Shown piece after piece: positions 32,022 to 41,088 of a stretch of 64,000 bases of DNA; within the stretch, counting starts at the first letter, position 1, and the number at the start of each line of letters is the position of its first letter. The stretch covers positions 1 through 64,000 of the forward strand of contig JAGACA010000006.1 in the NCBI GenBank assembly GCA_017614315.1. The letters run 5' to 3'. The position numbers were made by a program, and so were the translations under genes. The stretch comes from Clostridia bacterium (GTDB lineage Bacteria; Bacillota; Clostridia; Christensenellales; CAG-138). The notes below the pieces were generated by a model. It did no database searches. It was not told the origin of the DNA and was given only the letters and a program-made list of their open reading frames with translations.

Positions 32022-34001
32022 ATGTACTGCACAAGGAAAGTAACCGATGATATCGTCTGGGTCGGCGCCAACGACCGCAGGCTGTCCGTGTTCGAGGGCG
32101 TCTACAAATGCCCCGCCGGAGTGTCCTATAACTCGTACCTCATCAATGACGAAAAGACCGCTCTCATGGATACCGTCGACAGCTCCGTCGCGTCGGTGTT
32201 TTTCGAGAACGTCGACCGCGAGCTCGGCGGCAGACCGCTCGATTACGTCGTGGTCCAGCATATGGAGCCCGACCATTCCGCCACCCTCGGCGAGCTCGTC
32301 ATGCGCCATCCCGAGGCGAAGGTCGTCGCGAACCAGAAGCTATCCGTTATGATAAAGCAGTTTTTCGACTTTGACCTCGATTCAAGGCTCGTCCTCGTCA
32401 AGGAGGGCGATACGCTCGAGCTCGGCCGCCATACGCTCACCTTCGTAATGGCGCCGATGGTGCACTGGCCGGAGGTCATGGTCACTTTCGACACGGCGAC
32501 GGGCATACTCTTCACAGCCGATGCGTTCGGCACCTTCGGCGCGCTCGACGGCGCTCTCTTCGCGGACGAGGTCGACTTCATGCGCGACTATCTCGACGAG
32601 GCGAGAAGGTACTATACCAACATCGTCGGCAAATACGGCACGCAGGTCTCCGCGCTCCTCAAAAAGGCCGGCGGGCTCAAGATAAACATGCTGCTCCCGC
32701 TCCACGGCTTCGTATGGAGGACGGGCATAGGCGACATACTCGAAAAATACATCAAGTGGGCGACCTATGAGCCCGAGGAGAAGGCGGTCATGATCGCCTA
32801 CGCGTCCGTCTACGGCAACACCAAGAACGCCGCGGAGATACTTGCCGCGCGCCTTAACGAGCTCGGCGTCAGGACGCATATGTACGACGTTTCGATAACG
32901 AGCTCCGACTACGTTATCGCCGCCGCTTTCAAATACAGCCATCTCGTGTTCGCCTCGACGACGTACAACGCGGGCATATTCGTAAAGATGGAGGAGCTCC
33001 TTCACGACCTCGCCGCGCATAATATCCAGAACCGCACCGTCGCCTTCATCGAAAACGGCACCTGGGCGGCTACGAGCGGCGGACTCATGCGCGAGATGAT
33101 CGGCAAGTGCAGAAACATGAACATGCTCGAAAGCACCGTTTCCCTGAGATCCTCGGTCAAGCCCGAGAAGCGCAGGGAGCTCGAGGCGCTCGCCGAGGTC
33201 ATCGCCGCGGGCTTTACGAGACCCGCGTACCGTCCGTCCGCCGAGGTCGCCGCCGCGATAGAGCCCACGGCGTTCAACAAGCTCTCCTACGGCCTGTTCG
33301 TGCTCACCGCGCGCGACGGCAATAAGCTCAACGGCTGCATAATCAATACCGCGCAGATGCTTACCGACAGCCCGAAGCGAATAACCATCGCCGTCAACAA
33401 ACAGAACTACACCCACGATATGATCGTCAAGACGGGCGAATTCAACGTGTCCGTGCTCACCGAAAGCGTCACCATGAAGACCTTCGAGCGTTTCGGCTTC
33501 TCGTCCGGCAGGGATACTGAAAAGTTCCTCGATCTCGAGGACTTCGAGCTTTCCGCTAACGGGATACCCTATATCACGAAGAACACCAACGCGTTCTTTT
33601 CGGCAAAGGTCACGTCCATGTCCGACAACGGCACGCACACCCTGTTCATCGCCGAGGTCACCGAGGCGGGCGTCCTCTCCGACGCGCCGAGCGTGACGTA
33701 CGCGTACTACTTCGCGCACATCAAGCCCAAGAAGACGAAGCCCGCCGTCCAGACCGCAGGCTGGGTATGCAAGACCTGCGGCTACGTATACGAGGGCGAG
33801 ACGCTTCCCGAGGGCTACGAGTGCCCCATCTGCAAGCACGGCGCGGAGGACTTCGAGTTCGTCGCGCCCGAGGCGAAGCCCACGGGTCACAAGTGGGTCT
33901 GCGAGATCTGCGGTTTCGAATACGAGGGCGACTCGCTTCCCGCGGATTACGTCTGCCCGCTCTGCAAGCACGGCGCGGAGGATTTCAAGCAGCTCTATTG
34001 A
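32022..34001 (+). CDS. Flavodiiron protein with flavin reductase and two rubredoxin-like domains
   Basis: Oxygen- or NO-reducing enzyme protecting an anaerobe. The 659 residues carry, in order: a metallo-beta-lactamase diiron domain (1-~250) with the complete H80-x-E82-x-D84-H85 motif and later ligands in MVHWPEV, TADAFG and PLHGFVW; a flavodoxin FMN domain (~255-395, IAYASVYGNTKNAAE); a flavin-reductase-like domain (~410-565); and two tandem rubredoxin-like zinc/iron knuckles (~580-622 and 623-659), each with CxxCG...CPxCKHGAEDF. NAD(P)H or ferredoxin electrons could thus pass within one chain. ATG follows AAGGAGG. Confidence 0.93.
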   Translation: MYCTRKVTDDIVWVGANDRRLSVFEGVYKCPAGVSYNSYLINDEKTALMDTVDSSVASVFFENVDRELGGRPLDYVVVQHMEPDHSATLGELVMRHPEAKVVANQKLSVMIKQFFDFDLDSRLVLVKEGDTLELGRHTLTFVMAPMVHWPEVMVTFDTATGILFTADAFGTFGALDGALFADEVDFMRDYLDEARRYYTNIVGKYGTQVSALLKKAGGLKINMLLPLHGFVWRTGIGDILEKYIKWATYEPEEKAVMIAYASVYGNTKNAAEILAARLNELGVRTHMYDVSITSSDYVIAAAFKYSHLVFASTTYNAGIFVKMEELLHDLAAHNIQNRTVAFIENGTWAATSGGLMREMIGKCRNMNMLESTVSLRSSVKPEKRRELEALAEVIAAGFTRPAYRPSAEVAAAIEPTAFNKLSYGLFVLTARDGNKLNGCIINTAQMLTDSPKRITIAVNKQNYTHDMIVKTGEFNVSVLTESVTMKTFERFGFSSGRDTEKFLDLEDFELSANGIPYITKNTNAFFSAKVTSMSDNGTHTLFIAEVTEAGVLSDAPSVTYAYYFAHIKPKKTKPAVQTAGWVCKTCGYVYEGETLPEGYECPICKHGAEDFEFVAPEAKPTGHKWVCEICGFEYEGDSLPADYVCPLCKHGAEDFKQLY

Positions 34002-34010
34002 CACAAATGA

Positions 34011-34040
34011 AAAAGCCGGGAGCCATCGCTCCCGGCTTTT
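34011..34040. terminator. Bidirectional terminator
   Basis: AAAAGCCGGGAGC-CATC-GCTCCCGGCTTTT between the flavodiiron gene and the convergent helicase. Confidence 0.8.
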
Positions 34041-34049
34041 GCTATGCCG

Positions 34050-36200
34050 TCAGATCAGACTAAGCTTCGCTCTGAACGAGATCGCTCTCGGCGTGGCAAT
34101 GCCGTCAAACTTAATTACGTGGGCGGAATGCTCCTCGTCGATTTCGACGACCGTGCCCGCGCCGAGCATCGGGTGGGAAACCCTTTGCCCGATCGGAAGG
34201 CGGGAAGCGTCGTCGGACGCCGACAAAAGCCTTTCCGCGTGCGCGATATGTCCGCGGGCGGCCTCGATCAAGGAATCGTTCGGCTTTTTCGTGTATTCGA
34301 GAAGTCCCTCGTCTATATCGAGAAGGAACCTCGACGGATACCGGGGCGTGCCGTCGTGATTGACGCCCTCCGCTTCCGAGAGAAAAAGCCTTTTTTTCGC
34401 CCGCGTCATGGCGACGAAGGCGAGCCTTCTTTCCTCCTCCATGCCGGAAAGCGTGCGTATCTTGCGCGAGGGGAATATCCCGTCGTTCATGCCGCAGAGG
34501 AATACGTACGGGAACTCGAGCCCCTTTGCGGCGTGAACGGTCATCAGCTTCACCTTGTCGCCGGGATCGGCGGCGTCGCTGTTCGTGAACAGAGCGATGT
34601 GTGCGAGGTAGTGCTCGAGCGTCGCCTCCTCGCCGCAGGAGGTCTCGTATTCGTAAACGGACTGCTTGAGTTCCGCAAGGTTGTCGAGCCTTTCCTGACT
34701 GCCCTCGGTCCTGAGCATCTCCTCGTATCCGGACTTGTCGAGTATGTCGGAAAGCAGCTCCGACACCTGCCGACCGGACGGCCCGGACGAAAAGCGCTCT
34801 ATAAGGCTTATGTATTCGGCCGCGCCGGTGCCTTTGAAGCGCGCGTCGTCGGAAAGCTCCTTCAAAGCGGCAAAGAGGCCTATCCCGCGCTTCGCCGCGT
34901 GATCCTCCAATATCTTCATACGGCTCACGCCGATGTTCCGCTTCGGGGTGTTGACCGTGCGGCGGAACGCAAGATCGTCGCCGTATGCGGTCATGCGAAG
35001 GTATGAGAGCGCGTCCTTGATCTCCGCGCGGTCAAAGAACTGCGCCCCGCTGTAAATGGCGTAGGGCAGCTTCTTTTTTATGAAGGTCTCCTCGACCGTC
35101 CTCGTGACATAATGCGCGCGGTAGAGGACGGCGATATCCTTCAAGGGCACGCCCGAGCCCGACAGCTCCGCGATCCTTTCGGCGATCCATGCTGCCTCGT
35201 CCTCAGGCGAGCGCGCGTGATGGCAAAGGATGCTCTCGCCGTGATCCGAAACGGGCACGAGATCCTTCTTTATGCGGTTCTCGTTCTTTGAGATAAGCGA
35301 ATTCGCCGCGGCGAGTATTTCGGGCGTCGAGCGGTAGTTCTCGTTCATCATCACGGTCTTCGTACCGTGGAAGCGCTTTTCGAAATCGAGAAGGTACCGT
35401 ATGTTCGCCCCGCGCCAGGTGTAAATGGTCTGGTCGGGATCGCCCACCACGAAAAGGTTTTTGTGATAGGCGCACAGCACCTCCATCAGCCTGTACTGGA
35501 TGTCGTCAATATCCTGGAATTCGTCGATCATTATGTATTCGAGGCGCGTCTGCCATTTGAGCCTCACGTCCTCGTTGTTCTCGAAGATGTACAGCGTGAA
35601 GTTCAGAAGGTCGTTGTAGTCGAGCCCGAAGCATTTCTTCTGCTGATAAAGATATCCGTAAAAGATGATGTCGCGCGTCTCGGACGCCTGCATGTACTTT
35701 TCGAACAGCGATTCGAGATCCATGCCGATCAGATCGAGGTAATAATGCGGACGGTTTTTGAGCTTTTCCATCTCGATCATGTCGCGCGCATTCGAGAAGG
35801 TCATATTGCGGAGCGTCAGTCCGCGCTCCTCGTAAATGATCCTAAGCATCGAATCTATGTCGGAATTGTCCAGCACTAGAAAGCTCTTGGGATACGAAAC
35901 TGCAAAGCTCTCCTCCTTCAAAACCTCCACGCAGAAGCCGTGAAAGGTGTTGACGATGCCCGTGTCGCTGTCGCCGGTCAGAATATGTATGCGCTGGCGC
36001 ATCTCGTTCGCCGCCTTGTTGGTGAAGGTGACGCAGAGGATGTTTCCGGGAAGTATCCCCATGTCGTTCACGAGGTACGCGAACCTGTGGGAAAGCGCGC
36101 GCGTTTTCCCCGAGCCCGCTCCCGCGACGACGCGCACGAACCCCTCGGTCGCGGTGACCGCGGCCGTCTGGGCGGCGTTCAGTTTTTTAAGCGTTTCCAT
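34050..36200 (-). CDS. pcrA: ATP-dependent DNA helicase PcrA/UvrD
   Basis: Superfamily 1A 3'-5' helicase of 716 residues for repair and replication-fork maintenance. Q motif LNAAQTAAV, Walker A AGAGSGKT (26-33), VTFTNKAANEM, NTFHGFCVEVL, Walker B MIDEFQDIDDIQ, VGDPDQTIYTWRGA, NENYRSTPEI, VKLMTVHAAKGLEFPYVF and VAMTRAKKRLFL. The C-terminus (SHPMLGAGTVVEIDEEHS) resembles the Tudor-like tail of PcrA. Start at 36200, within the end of msrA (14-base overlap), so coupled to the methionine sulfoxide reductase gene. Confidence 0.94.
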   Translation of the reverse strand: METLKKLNAAQTAAVTATEGFVRVVAGAGSGKTRALSHRFAYLVNDMGILPGNILCVTFTNKAANEMRQRIHILTGDSDTGIVNTFHGFCVEVLKEESFAVSYPKSFLVLDNSDIDSMLRIIYEERGLTLRNMTFSNARDMIEMEKLKNRPHYYLDLIGMDLESLFEKYMQASETRDIIFYGYLYQQKKCFGLDYNDLLNFTLYIFENNEDVRLKWQTRLEYIMIDEFQDIDDIQYRLMEVLCAYHKNLFVVGDPDQTIYTWRGANIRYLLDFEKRFHGTKTVMMNENYRSTPEILAAANSLISKNENRIKKDLVPVSDHGESILCHHARSPEDEAAWIAERIAELSGSGVPLKDIAVLYRAHYVTRTVEETFIKKKLPYAIYSGAQFFDRAEIKDALSYLRMTAYGDDLAFRRTVNTPKRNIGVSRMKILEDHAAKRGIGLFAALKELSDDARFKGTGAAEYISLIERFSSGPSGRQVSELLSDILDKSGYEEMLRTEGSQERLDNLAELKQSVYEYETSCGEEATLEHYLAHIALFTNSDAADPGDKVKLMTVHAAKGLEFPYVFLCGMNDGIFPSRKIRTLSGMEEERRLAFVAMTRAKKRLFLSEAEGVNHDGTPRYPSRFLLDIDEGLLEYTKKPNDSLIEAARGHIAHAERLLSASDDASRLPIGQRVSHPMLGAGTVVEIDEEHSAHVIKFDGIATPRAISFRAKLSLI

Positions 36201-36687
36201 TCTTTTTGAGGTCGAGCAGCCACGGGGCGATGTGACAGTAGCCCGTCGGGTTTTTGACCAGGTATTTCTGGTGGTATTCCTCGGCGGTATAGAAATTCTC
36301 AAGCGGCTTTACCTCGACGGCAAGGGGCTTGCCCACTTCCTTTTCCTTGGCCGCATACGCGGCGGAGATGACGGGGAGGAGCGACGGATCGAGGTAATAG
36401 ATCCCGGTGCGGTACTGCACGCCCTCGTCCTCGCCCTGCTTGTTCACGGAGGTCGGATCGATGATCATGAAGTAGTATTCGAGTATCTTTTCGGGCGCGA
36501 TCACGTTCTCGTCGAAATCAACGCGCACGGTCTCCGCGTGCCCGGAGCTTTGGCATACGTCCTTATAAGAGGGGGACTCGGTCGGGCCGTTGGCATAGCC
36601 GACCTCGGTATTCTTCACGCCGTCAAACTGATCGAAAAACCTCTGCGCGCCCCAGAAACAGCCACCTGCGAGAAAAAGCGTTTTCAT
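36187..36687 (-). CDS. msrA: Peptide-methionine (S)-S-oxide reductase
   Basis: Repairs oxidised methionine in proteins. The 166 residues have the catalytic Cys10 in LAGGCFWGAQRFF, GYANGPTESPSYKDVC, GHAETVRVDFD, the conserved EYHQKYLVKNP and GYCHI near the C-terminus, which may hold a recycling Cys. No fused MsrB. Start at 36687 after AGGAGAAC. Co-transcribed with pcrA; both deal with oxidative damage, which may explain the pairing. Confidence 0.95.
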   Translation of the reverse strand: MKTLFLAGGCFWGAQRFFDQFDGVKNTEVGYANGPTESPSYKDVCQSSGHAETVRVDFDENVIAPEKILEYYFMIIDPTSVNKQGEDEGVQYRTGIYYLDPSLLPVISAAYAAKEKEVGKPLAVEVKPLENFYTAEEYHQKYLVKNPTGYCHIAPWLLDLKKNGNA

Positions 36688-36717
36688 GTCGTTCTCCTGA
36701 ATAACATATTTGTCTGT

Positions 36718-36746
36718 ATTATACATTTTTTCGAGCTCTATTGCAA
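36718..36746 (-). promoter_or_regulatory. Promoter of msrA-pcrA
   Basis: Minus strand TTGCAA (36746-36741), 17 bp, TATAAT (36723-36718). The palindromic -35 hexamer is shared with the MATE gene promoter. Confidence 0.75.
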
Positions 36747-36769
36747 TAAAGGCTGCGCTTTGATATAAT
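36741..36769 (+). promoter_or_regulatory. Promoter of the MATE transporter gene
   Basis: TTGCAA (36741-36746), 17 bp, TATAAT (36764-36769); same -35 hexamer as the divergent msrA promoter. Confidence 0.75.
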
Positions 36770-36803
36770 TTTTTCAAAACAAAAGCGGCAGAAAACGGTT
36801 GGT

Positions 36804-38201
36804 ATGTCTGAAAAAAGATTCTTCAGGTTCTCTCTTCTGCCCGCGGTCATCGCGCTCGCCTGGCCGACTATGCTCGAACAGCTCATGCAGACGGCGGTAC
36901 AGTATATCGACACCGCTATGGTCGGCGCGCTCGGCACGGAAGCTACCGCGGCGGTAGGCTCCACAACAACGGTCAACTGGCTGATAGGCTCCACGATATC
37001 CGCGTTCGGGGTCGGTTTTCTTGCGCTCATCGCACGCTCGCTCGGCGCGGGCGACAGCATAAGGGCAAGGCAGGCCTCCGCTCAAAGCGTGCTCTTTACC
37101 GTCGTTATCGGCGCATTATTCACCGCGCTCGCTCTGTCGCTCTCCGGACTCATACCCGGCTGGATGCAGGTCGATCCCGCGATAAGGAAGACCGCAGCGG
37201 CGTATTTCTTCGTTTTGTATCTTCCCATGCTGCCGAGGACGGCGACGATCATATTCGGAACGGTATTAAGATCCGCGGGCGACACCAAAACGCCCATGTG
37301 GATAGGCCTCGGCGTGAACGTGCTCAACGTCGTGCTCAATTTCCTGTTCATATACGAGCCCAGGTTCGTTACCGTTTTCGGACGCGAGGTGTTCCTTTGG
37401 GGAACGGGCTGGGGCGTAGTCGGCGCCGCGGCCGCGAGCGCGGTGAGCTTCACGCTCGGCGGTATCGCGATCACCGCAGCTCTCTTCAAGCACAGGACGG
37501 TTTCTCCCGCGGGCGTTTCGATTAAGCCCGACAGGACGATAATCGCGCCCGTGATGCGCGTCGCATTCCCGAATATGCTGCAAAGGTTCGGCACGAGCTT
37601 TGGCTACGTCGCGTTCGCGGCGATGATAAACTCGCTCGGAGGTCTGTCCACCGCCGCGCATACTATCGCGAACACCGTCGAGTCGGCGTTCTACATACCG
37701 GGCTACGGTATGATGACTGCCGCGGCGACGCTCACGGGCAACGCGATCGGCGCTGACGACAAACGGACGCTCAAGGATCTCGCGAGGCTCATAACCCTCG
37801 TCGAGGTCGTCCTTATGGCGGTATCAGGCGCGCTCCTGTTCATATTCGCGCCCTTCATGGCGGGACTGTTCAGCTCCGACGCGGCGGTGATCGCGCTCGC
37901 GGCGACGGTGCTCCGCATGGTCGCGTGCTCCGAGCCCTTCTTCGGCGTAGGCATAGTCGTCGAGGGCATGCTGCAGGGAGCGGGAAAGACGGCGGCGCCG
38001 TTCGTGTTCAACATAATCGGCATGTGGGGCATACGCATACTCGGCACGTTCATATGCCTTAAGCTCTTCGGCCTCGGGCTCGAGGCCGCATGGGCGTGCA
38101 TGATAGCGCATAACCTCGTACTGTTCGTGATGTTCGCCGTCTATTACGCAAGGGGAAAATGGAACCCTTTGGAAAATGATGCGAACAGATCGGCGTATTA
38201 G
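36804..38201 (+). CDS. MATE-family multidrug/cation antiporter
   Basis: Twelve-span exporter of 465 residues using a Na+ or H+ gradient. The two MatE repeats are seen, each starting with the short helix motif (LAWPTMLEQLMQTAVQYIDT near residue 18; VAFPNMLQRFGTSFGYVAFA near 245). YLPMLPRTATIIFGTVLRSAGDTKTP is the conserved half-repeat end. Monocistronic, divergent from msrA. Substrate unknown. Confidence 0.93.
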   Translation: MSEKRFFRFSLLPAVIALAWPTMLEQLMQTAVQYIDTAMVGALGTEATAAVGSTTTVNWLIGSTISAFGVGFLALIARSLGAGDSIRARQASAQSVLFTVVIGALFTALALSLSGLIPGWMQVDPAIRKTAAAYFFVLYLPMLPRTATIIFGTVLRSAGDTKTPMWIGLGVNVLNVVLNFLFIYEPRFVTVFGREVFLWGTGWGVVGAAAASAVSFTLGGIAITAALFKHRTVSPAGVSIKPDRTIIAPVMRVAFPNMLQRFGTSFGYVAFAAMINSLGGLSTAAHTIANTVESAFYIPGYGMMTAAATLTGNAIGADDKRTLKDLARLITLVEVVLMAVSGALLFIFAPFMAGLFSSDAAVIALAATVLRMVACSEPFFGVGIVVEGMLQGAGKTAAPFVFNIIGMWGIRILGTFICLKLFGLGLEAAWACMIAHNLVLFVMFAVYYARGKWNPLENDANRSAY

Positions 38202-38217
38202 CTTTTACAGCCGCGCG

Positions 38218-38246
38218 TGGACAATCGTCCGCAAGTGTGATATAAT
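38218..38246 (+). promoter_or_regulatory. Promoter of the GGDEF-HAD-HAD operon
   Basis: TGGACA (38218-38223), 17 bp, TATAAT (38241-38246). Confidence 0.65.
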
Positions 38247-38279
38247 AAAAAATCATACAGATCAACAAGGAGGCGGAGT

Positions 38280-39692
38280 ATGGGCACAAACAGGAAACCG
38301 CTCAACAAGAGCATCCTGCTCGGGAGCGTTATTTTCATAATCGTGCTCTGCATCGTTTTGAGTCTTGTCGTAAGCTTCACTTTCGGCAAGATGCGTCACA
38401 AGCATTACGAAAGATTCATTAAAAACGTACTCGAATACGCCGCCGCGGGCATCGACGCCGACGATCTCGAAGAATGCATCAGAACGGGCGTCGAGTCCGA
38501 GAAATACAGGGAACTCCAGACCTTCCTCGATGGCATCAAGGAAAGCATGGAGCTCGATTTCATCTACATCATCGTTCCTCTGAACGACGAGCCCGCCGAC
38601 AATGTAATGAACGTCATCGCCGGAGCGACGGCATACGAATACGAGCATGAGGCCGACGAGACAGTCAAGCTCGGCGAGCTTACCGGCGATTCATATCCGG
38701 TAAAGACCGTTCGGAAATACCTCGACGCGTACGAGTCGGGGAAGCTCAGCTTCTTCGAGGAGATCACAGAGTGGGGAGACGAATACACCGGGCTCATGCC
38801 GCTTTACGATTCCGCGGGCAATAAGGTCGCCGCGCTCTGCATGGACGTCAGCGCGAAGGAGATCCACACCGCGCTCGGCAAGGAGGTCATACTCACAGGC
38901 ATGATCGTCGCTCTCCTCGGCGGCGTGTTCACGACCCTGTTCGTCATCTGGATGCGGCATAACGTCACCGAGCCGCTCGAACAGCTCGAAAGCTGCGTCG
39001 TCGATTTCGCGGAGCGCAGTCACGAGACGCGCGACCTCGACGCGTTAAGGCTCGAGGTGCCCGATATAAGGACCGGCAACGAGGTCGAATCGCTGTCACG
39101 CGCCGTCGCGAAGATGAGCGACGACCTGAGGGAGGCCGTCTCGAACGTGCTCGACAGGGAGCTCGAGCTCAAAAAGATGAACGTCATCGCCCATAAGGAC
39201 GCTCTCACCGGCGTGGGCAACAAGGCTGCGTACGACCTCTATGCGGAGGAGCTCGCCGAAAAGATCGCGAACGGGCATCCCGAATTTGCAGTGGTCATGG
39301 CCGACGTCAACTGCCTTAAGGAGATCAACGACGAGCACGGCCACAAGTCGGGCGACGGATACCTCCGCACCAGCTGCGATATAATCTGCGGCGTGTTCAA
39401 GCATTCGCCGGTATTCCGCGTAGGCGGCGACGAGTTCGTCGTCGTGCTCACCGGACGCGACCTCGAAGCGAAGAACGCACTTTTGAAAGAGGCGCGCGAG
39501 GCGTTCAGGATCTCGTCCGAGAATACGGAAGCCAAGCCATGGGAACGCGCTTCGGCGGCTCTCGGCATGGCCGTCTACCGCGAGGGCGTCGATGAGAGCG
39601 TCGCCGACGTGCTCGGCAGAGCCGACGCGGAGATGTACAGCGAGAAAAAGAAAAACTCGGGCGCCGCCGCAAACAAGCAGAAGTTCGAATGA
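38280..39692 (+). CDS. Membrane-bound sensory diguanylate cyclase (GGDEF)
   Basis: Predicted c-di-GMP synthase of 470 residues. A first span (~11-34), an extracellular sensor of ~160 residues that resembles a Cache-like fold (DFIYIIVPLND, MPLYDSAGNKVAALCMDVS), a second span (~202-225), a HAMP-like linker (to ~290), then the catalytic domain with DALTGVGNKAAYD and an intact GGDEF at 382-386. The inhibitory RxxD site just before GGDEF is absent, so product inhibition may be weak. Overlaps the following HAD gene by four bases (ATGA). Confidence 0.92.
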   Translation: MGTNRKPLNKSILLGSVIFIIVLCIVLSLVVSFTFGKMRHKHYERFIKNVLEYAAAGIDADDLEECIRTGVESEKYRELQTFLDGIKESMELDFIYIIVPLNDEPADNVMNVIAGATAYEYEHEADETVKLGELTGDSYPVKTVRKYLDAYESGKLSFFEEITEWGDEYTGLMPLYDSAGNKVAALCMDVSAKEIHTALGKEVILTGMIVALLGGVFTTLFVIWMRHNVTEPLEQLESCVVDFAERSHETRDLDALRLEVPDIRTGNEVESLSRAVAKMSDDLREAVSNVLDRELELKKMNVIAHKDALTGVGNKAAYDLYAEELAEKIANGHPEFAVVMADVNCLKEINDEHGHKSGDGYLRTSCDIICGVFKHSPVFRVGGDEFVVVLTGRDLEAKNALLKEAREAFRISSENTEAKPWERASAALGMAVYREGVDESVADVLGRADAEMYSEKKKNSGAAANKQKFE

Positions 39693-40423
39693 CGGCGAAG
39701 TACAAAAACTATATCTTCGATCTTTACGGAACGCTTTTCGATATTTGGACAGACGAAACGGAGCCCCGTTTTAAGGACTCCGTTTCCGCTTTTTTTACCC
39801 GAAACGGCGCGTCGTACGGCGCCGGCGAGTTCCTCGAAAGATATCTCGAGCTCTGCCGCGAGGCGCAGAGCCTCGATCCGGATCCGTATTTCGAGCTGGA
39901 GCTCCGCGGCGTGTTCAAAAGGCTCTACTCGGAAAAAGGCGTCGAAGCCGACGCGCGGCTCGTTGCCGAAACGGCGGTGTTTTTCAGAAAGGCTTCGACG
40001 AGGAAGCTCGAGCTTTATCCGTGGGTGAAGCCTGTATTCGGCATGATAAGAAAAGCGGGCGGACGGATATTCCTTTTGAGCAACGCGCAGGCGTGTTTCA
40101 CGCTGCCGGAGCTTGACGAAAAAGGGATCGCGGGCGATTTCGACGGCGTCGTCATCTCGTCCGACGTGTCGGTCAAAAAACCGTCGCCGAGGATAATGAA
40201 GATACTGCTTGACCGATACGGGCTCGACAGGGACGACTGCGTTATGATCGGCAACGATCAGCATTCGGACGTGATGACCGCAAAGTCGGTCGGCATGGAT
40301 TCGTTTTACATAAAGACCGCGACTTCGGGGGAATACGATCCCGCCATCAGGGCGGAATACGAGCTCCTCGACGGGGATTTCTCGAAAATACCGGAAATGT
40401 TGGGACTGAACGAATATGTATGA
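39689..40423 (+). CDS. HAD-family hydrolase (YjjG-like)
   Basis: Predicted phosphatase of 244 residues. HAD motif I YIFDLYGTLFD (Asp nucleophile), motif II IFLLSNAQ, motif III VKKPSPRIM, motif IV VMIGNDQHSDVMTAKS. Helical cap domain between motifs I and II. Starts within the GGDEF stop codon and overlaps the next HAD gene by eight bases. Substrate unknown; nucleotide or sugar phosphates are typical. Confidence 0.9.
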   Translation: MTAKYKNYIFDLYGTLFDIWTDETEPRFKDSVSAFFTRNGASYGAGEFLERYLELCREAQSLDPDPYFELELRGVFKRLYSEKGVEADARLVAETAVFFRKASTRKLELYPWVKPVFGMIRKAGGRIFLLSNAQACFTLPELDEKGIAGDFDGVVISSDVSVKKPSPRIMKILLDRYGLDRDDCVMIGNDQHSDVMTAKSVGMDSFYIKTATSGEYDPAIRAEYELLDGDFSKIPEMLGLNEYV

Positions 40424-41084
40424 CACTGTTTTTTTCGACCTTGACGGAACGCTCGTCGATTCGTCGGAGGGCATAACCAAAAGCGTCGAGTACGCGCTTG
40501 GCAAATACGGGATTCGCCCCGTGTCGAGGGACGAGCTCAAGGTCTTCATAGGCCCGCCGCTCGTCGATTCCTTCATGCGCTTTTACGGCTTCGACGAACC
40601 GAAGGCGGTCGAGGCGTGCAGGTTTTACCGTGAAAGATACAAGGTCAAGGGCGTTTACGAGAACCGCGTGTACGACGGCATAAAGGAACTGCTCGCTCTT
40701 TTGAAGGAGCGCGGGAAGACTGTGGTCCTCGCCACATCGAAGCCCGAGATCTTCGCGAATATCGTGCTCGACGACATGGGGCTCAGGCGGTATTTCGATC
40801 TCGTCGCGGGAGCCGATCTCGACGACGCCGACAAAGAGGGCGGGAATTACCGCTCGAAGAAAGAGGACGTCATCGCCTATGCGGTGGTATCGCTCGGTAT
40901 CGCTGATAAAAAAACCGTGCTCATGGTCGGGGACCGCAAGCACGATATAATCGGCGCGAAGCTGAACGGGATAGACTCCGTCGGAGTGCTGTTCGGGTTC
41001 GGCTCAAGGGAGGAATTCGAGGAAGCCGGGGCGGACTATATCGCCGAAACGCCCGCGGATATCGCGGAGATCGTCCTCGGTTGA
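40416..41084 (+). CDS. HAD-family hydrolase (phosphoglycolate phosphatase-like)
   Basis: Predicted phosphatase of 222 residues: motif I VFFDLDGTLVDSSEGI, motif II VVLATSKPEIF, motif III SKKEDVIAY, motif IV VLMVGDRKHDIIGAKLNG. The size and helical cap (GVYENRVYDG) match the Gph/PpaX branch. Third gene of an operon with a diguanylate cyclase and another HAD enzyme; a link to nucleotide turnover is possible but unproven. Confidence 0.9.
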   Translation: MYDTVFFDLDGTLVDSSEGITKSVEYALGKYGIRPVSRDELKVFIGPPLVDSFMRFYGFDEPKAVEACRFYRERYKVKGVYENRVYDGIKELLALLKERGKTVVLATSKPEIFANIVLDDMGLRRYFDLVAGADLDDADKEGGNYRSKKEDVIAYAVVSLGIADKKTVLMVGDRKHDIIGAKLNGIDSVGVLFGFGSREEFEEAGADYIAETPADIAEIVLG

Positions 41085-41088
41085 GTCA

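Noticed and set aside
32382..34004. 540-codon open frame antisense to the flavodiiron gene
   Set aside because: A shadow frame created by GC-rich codon use; its translation is Arg/Val/Glu-rich with no domains, and the sense strand carries the full flavodiiron protein.
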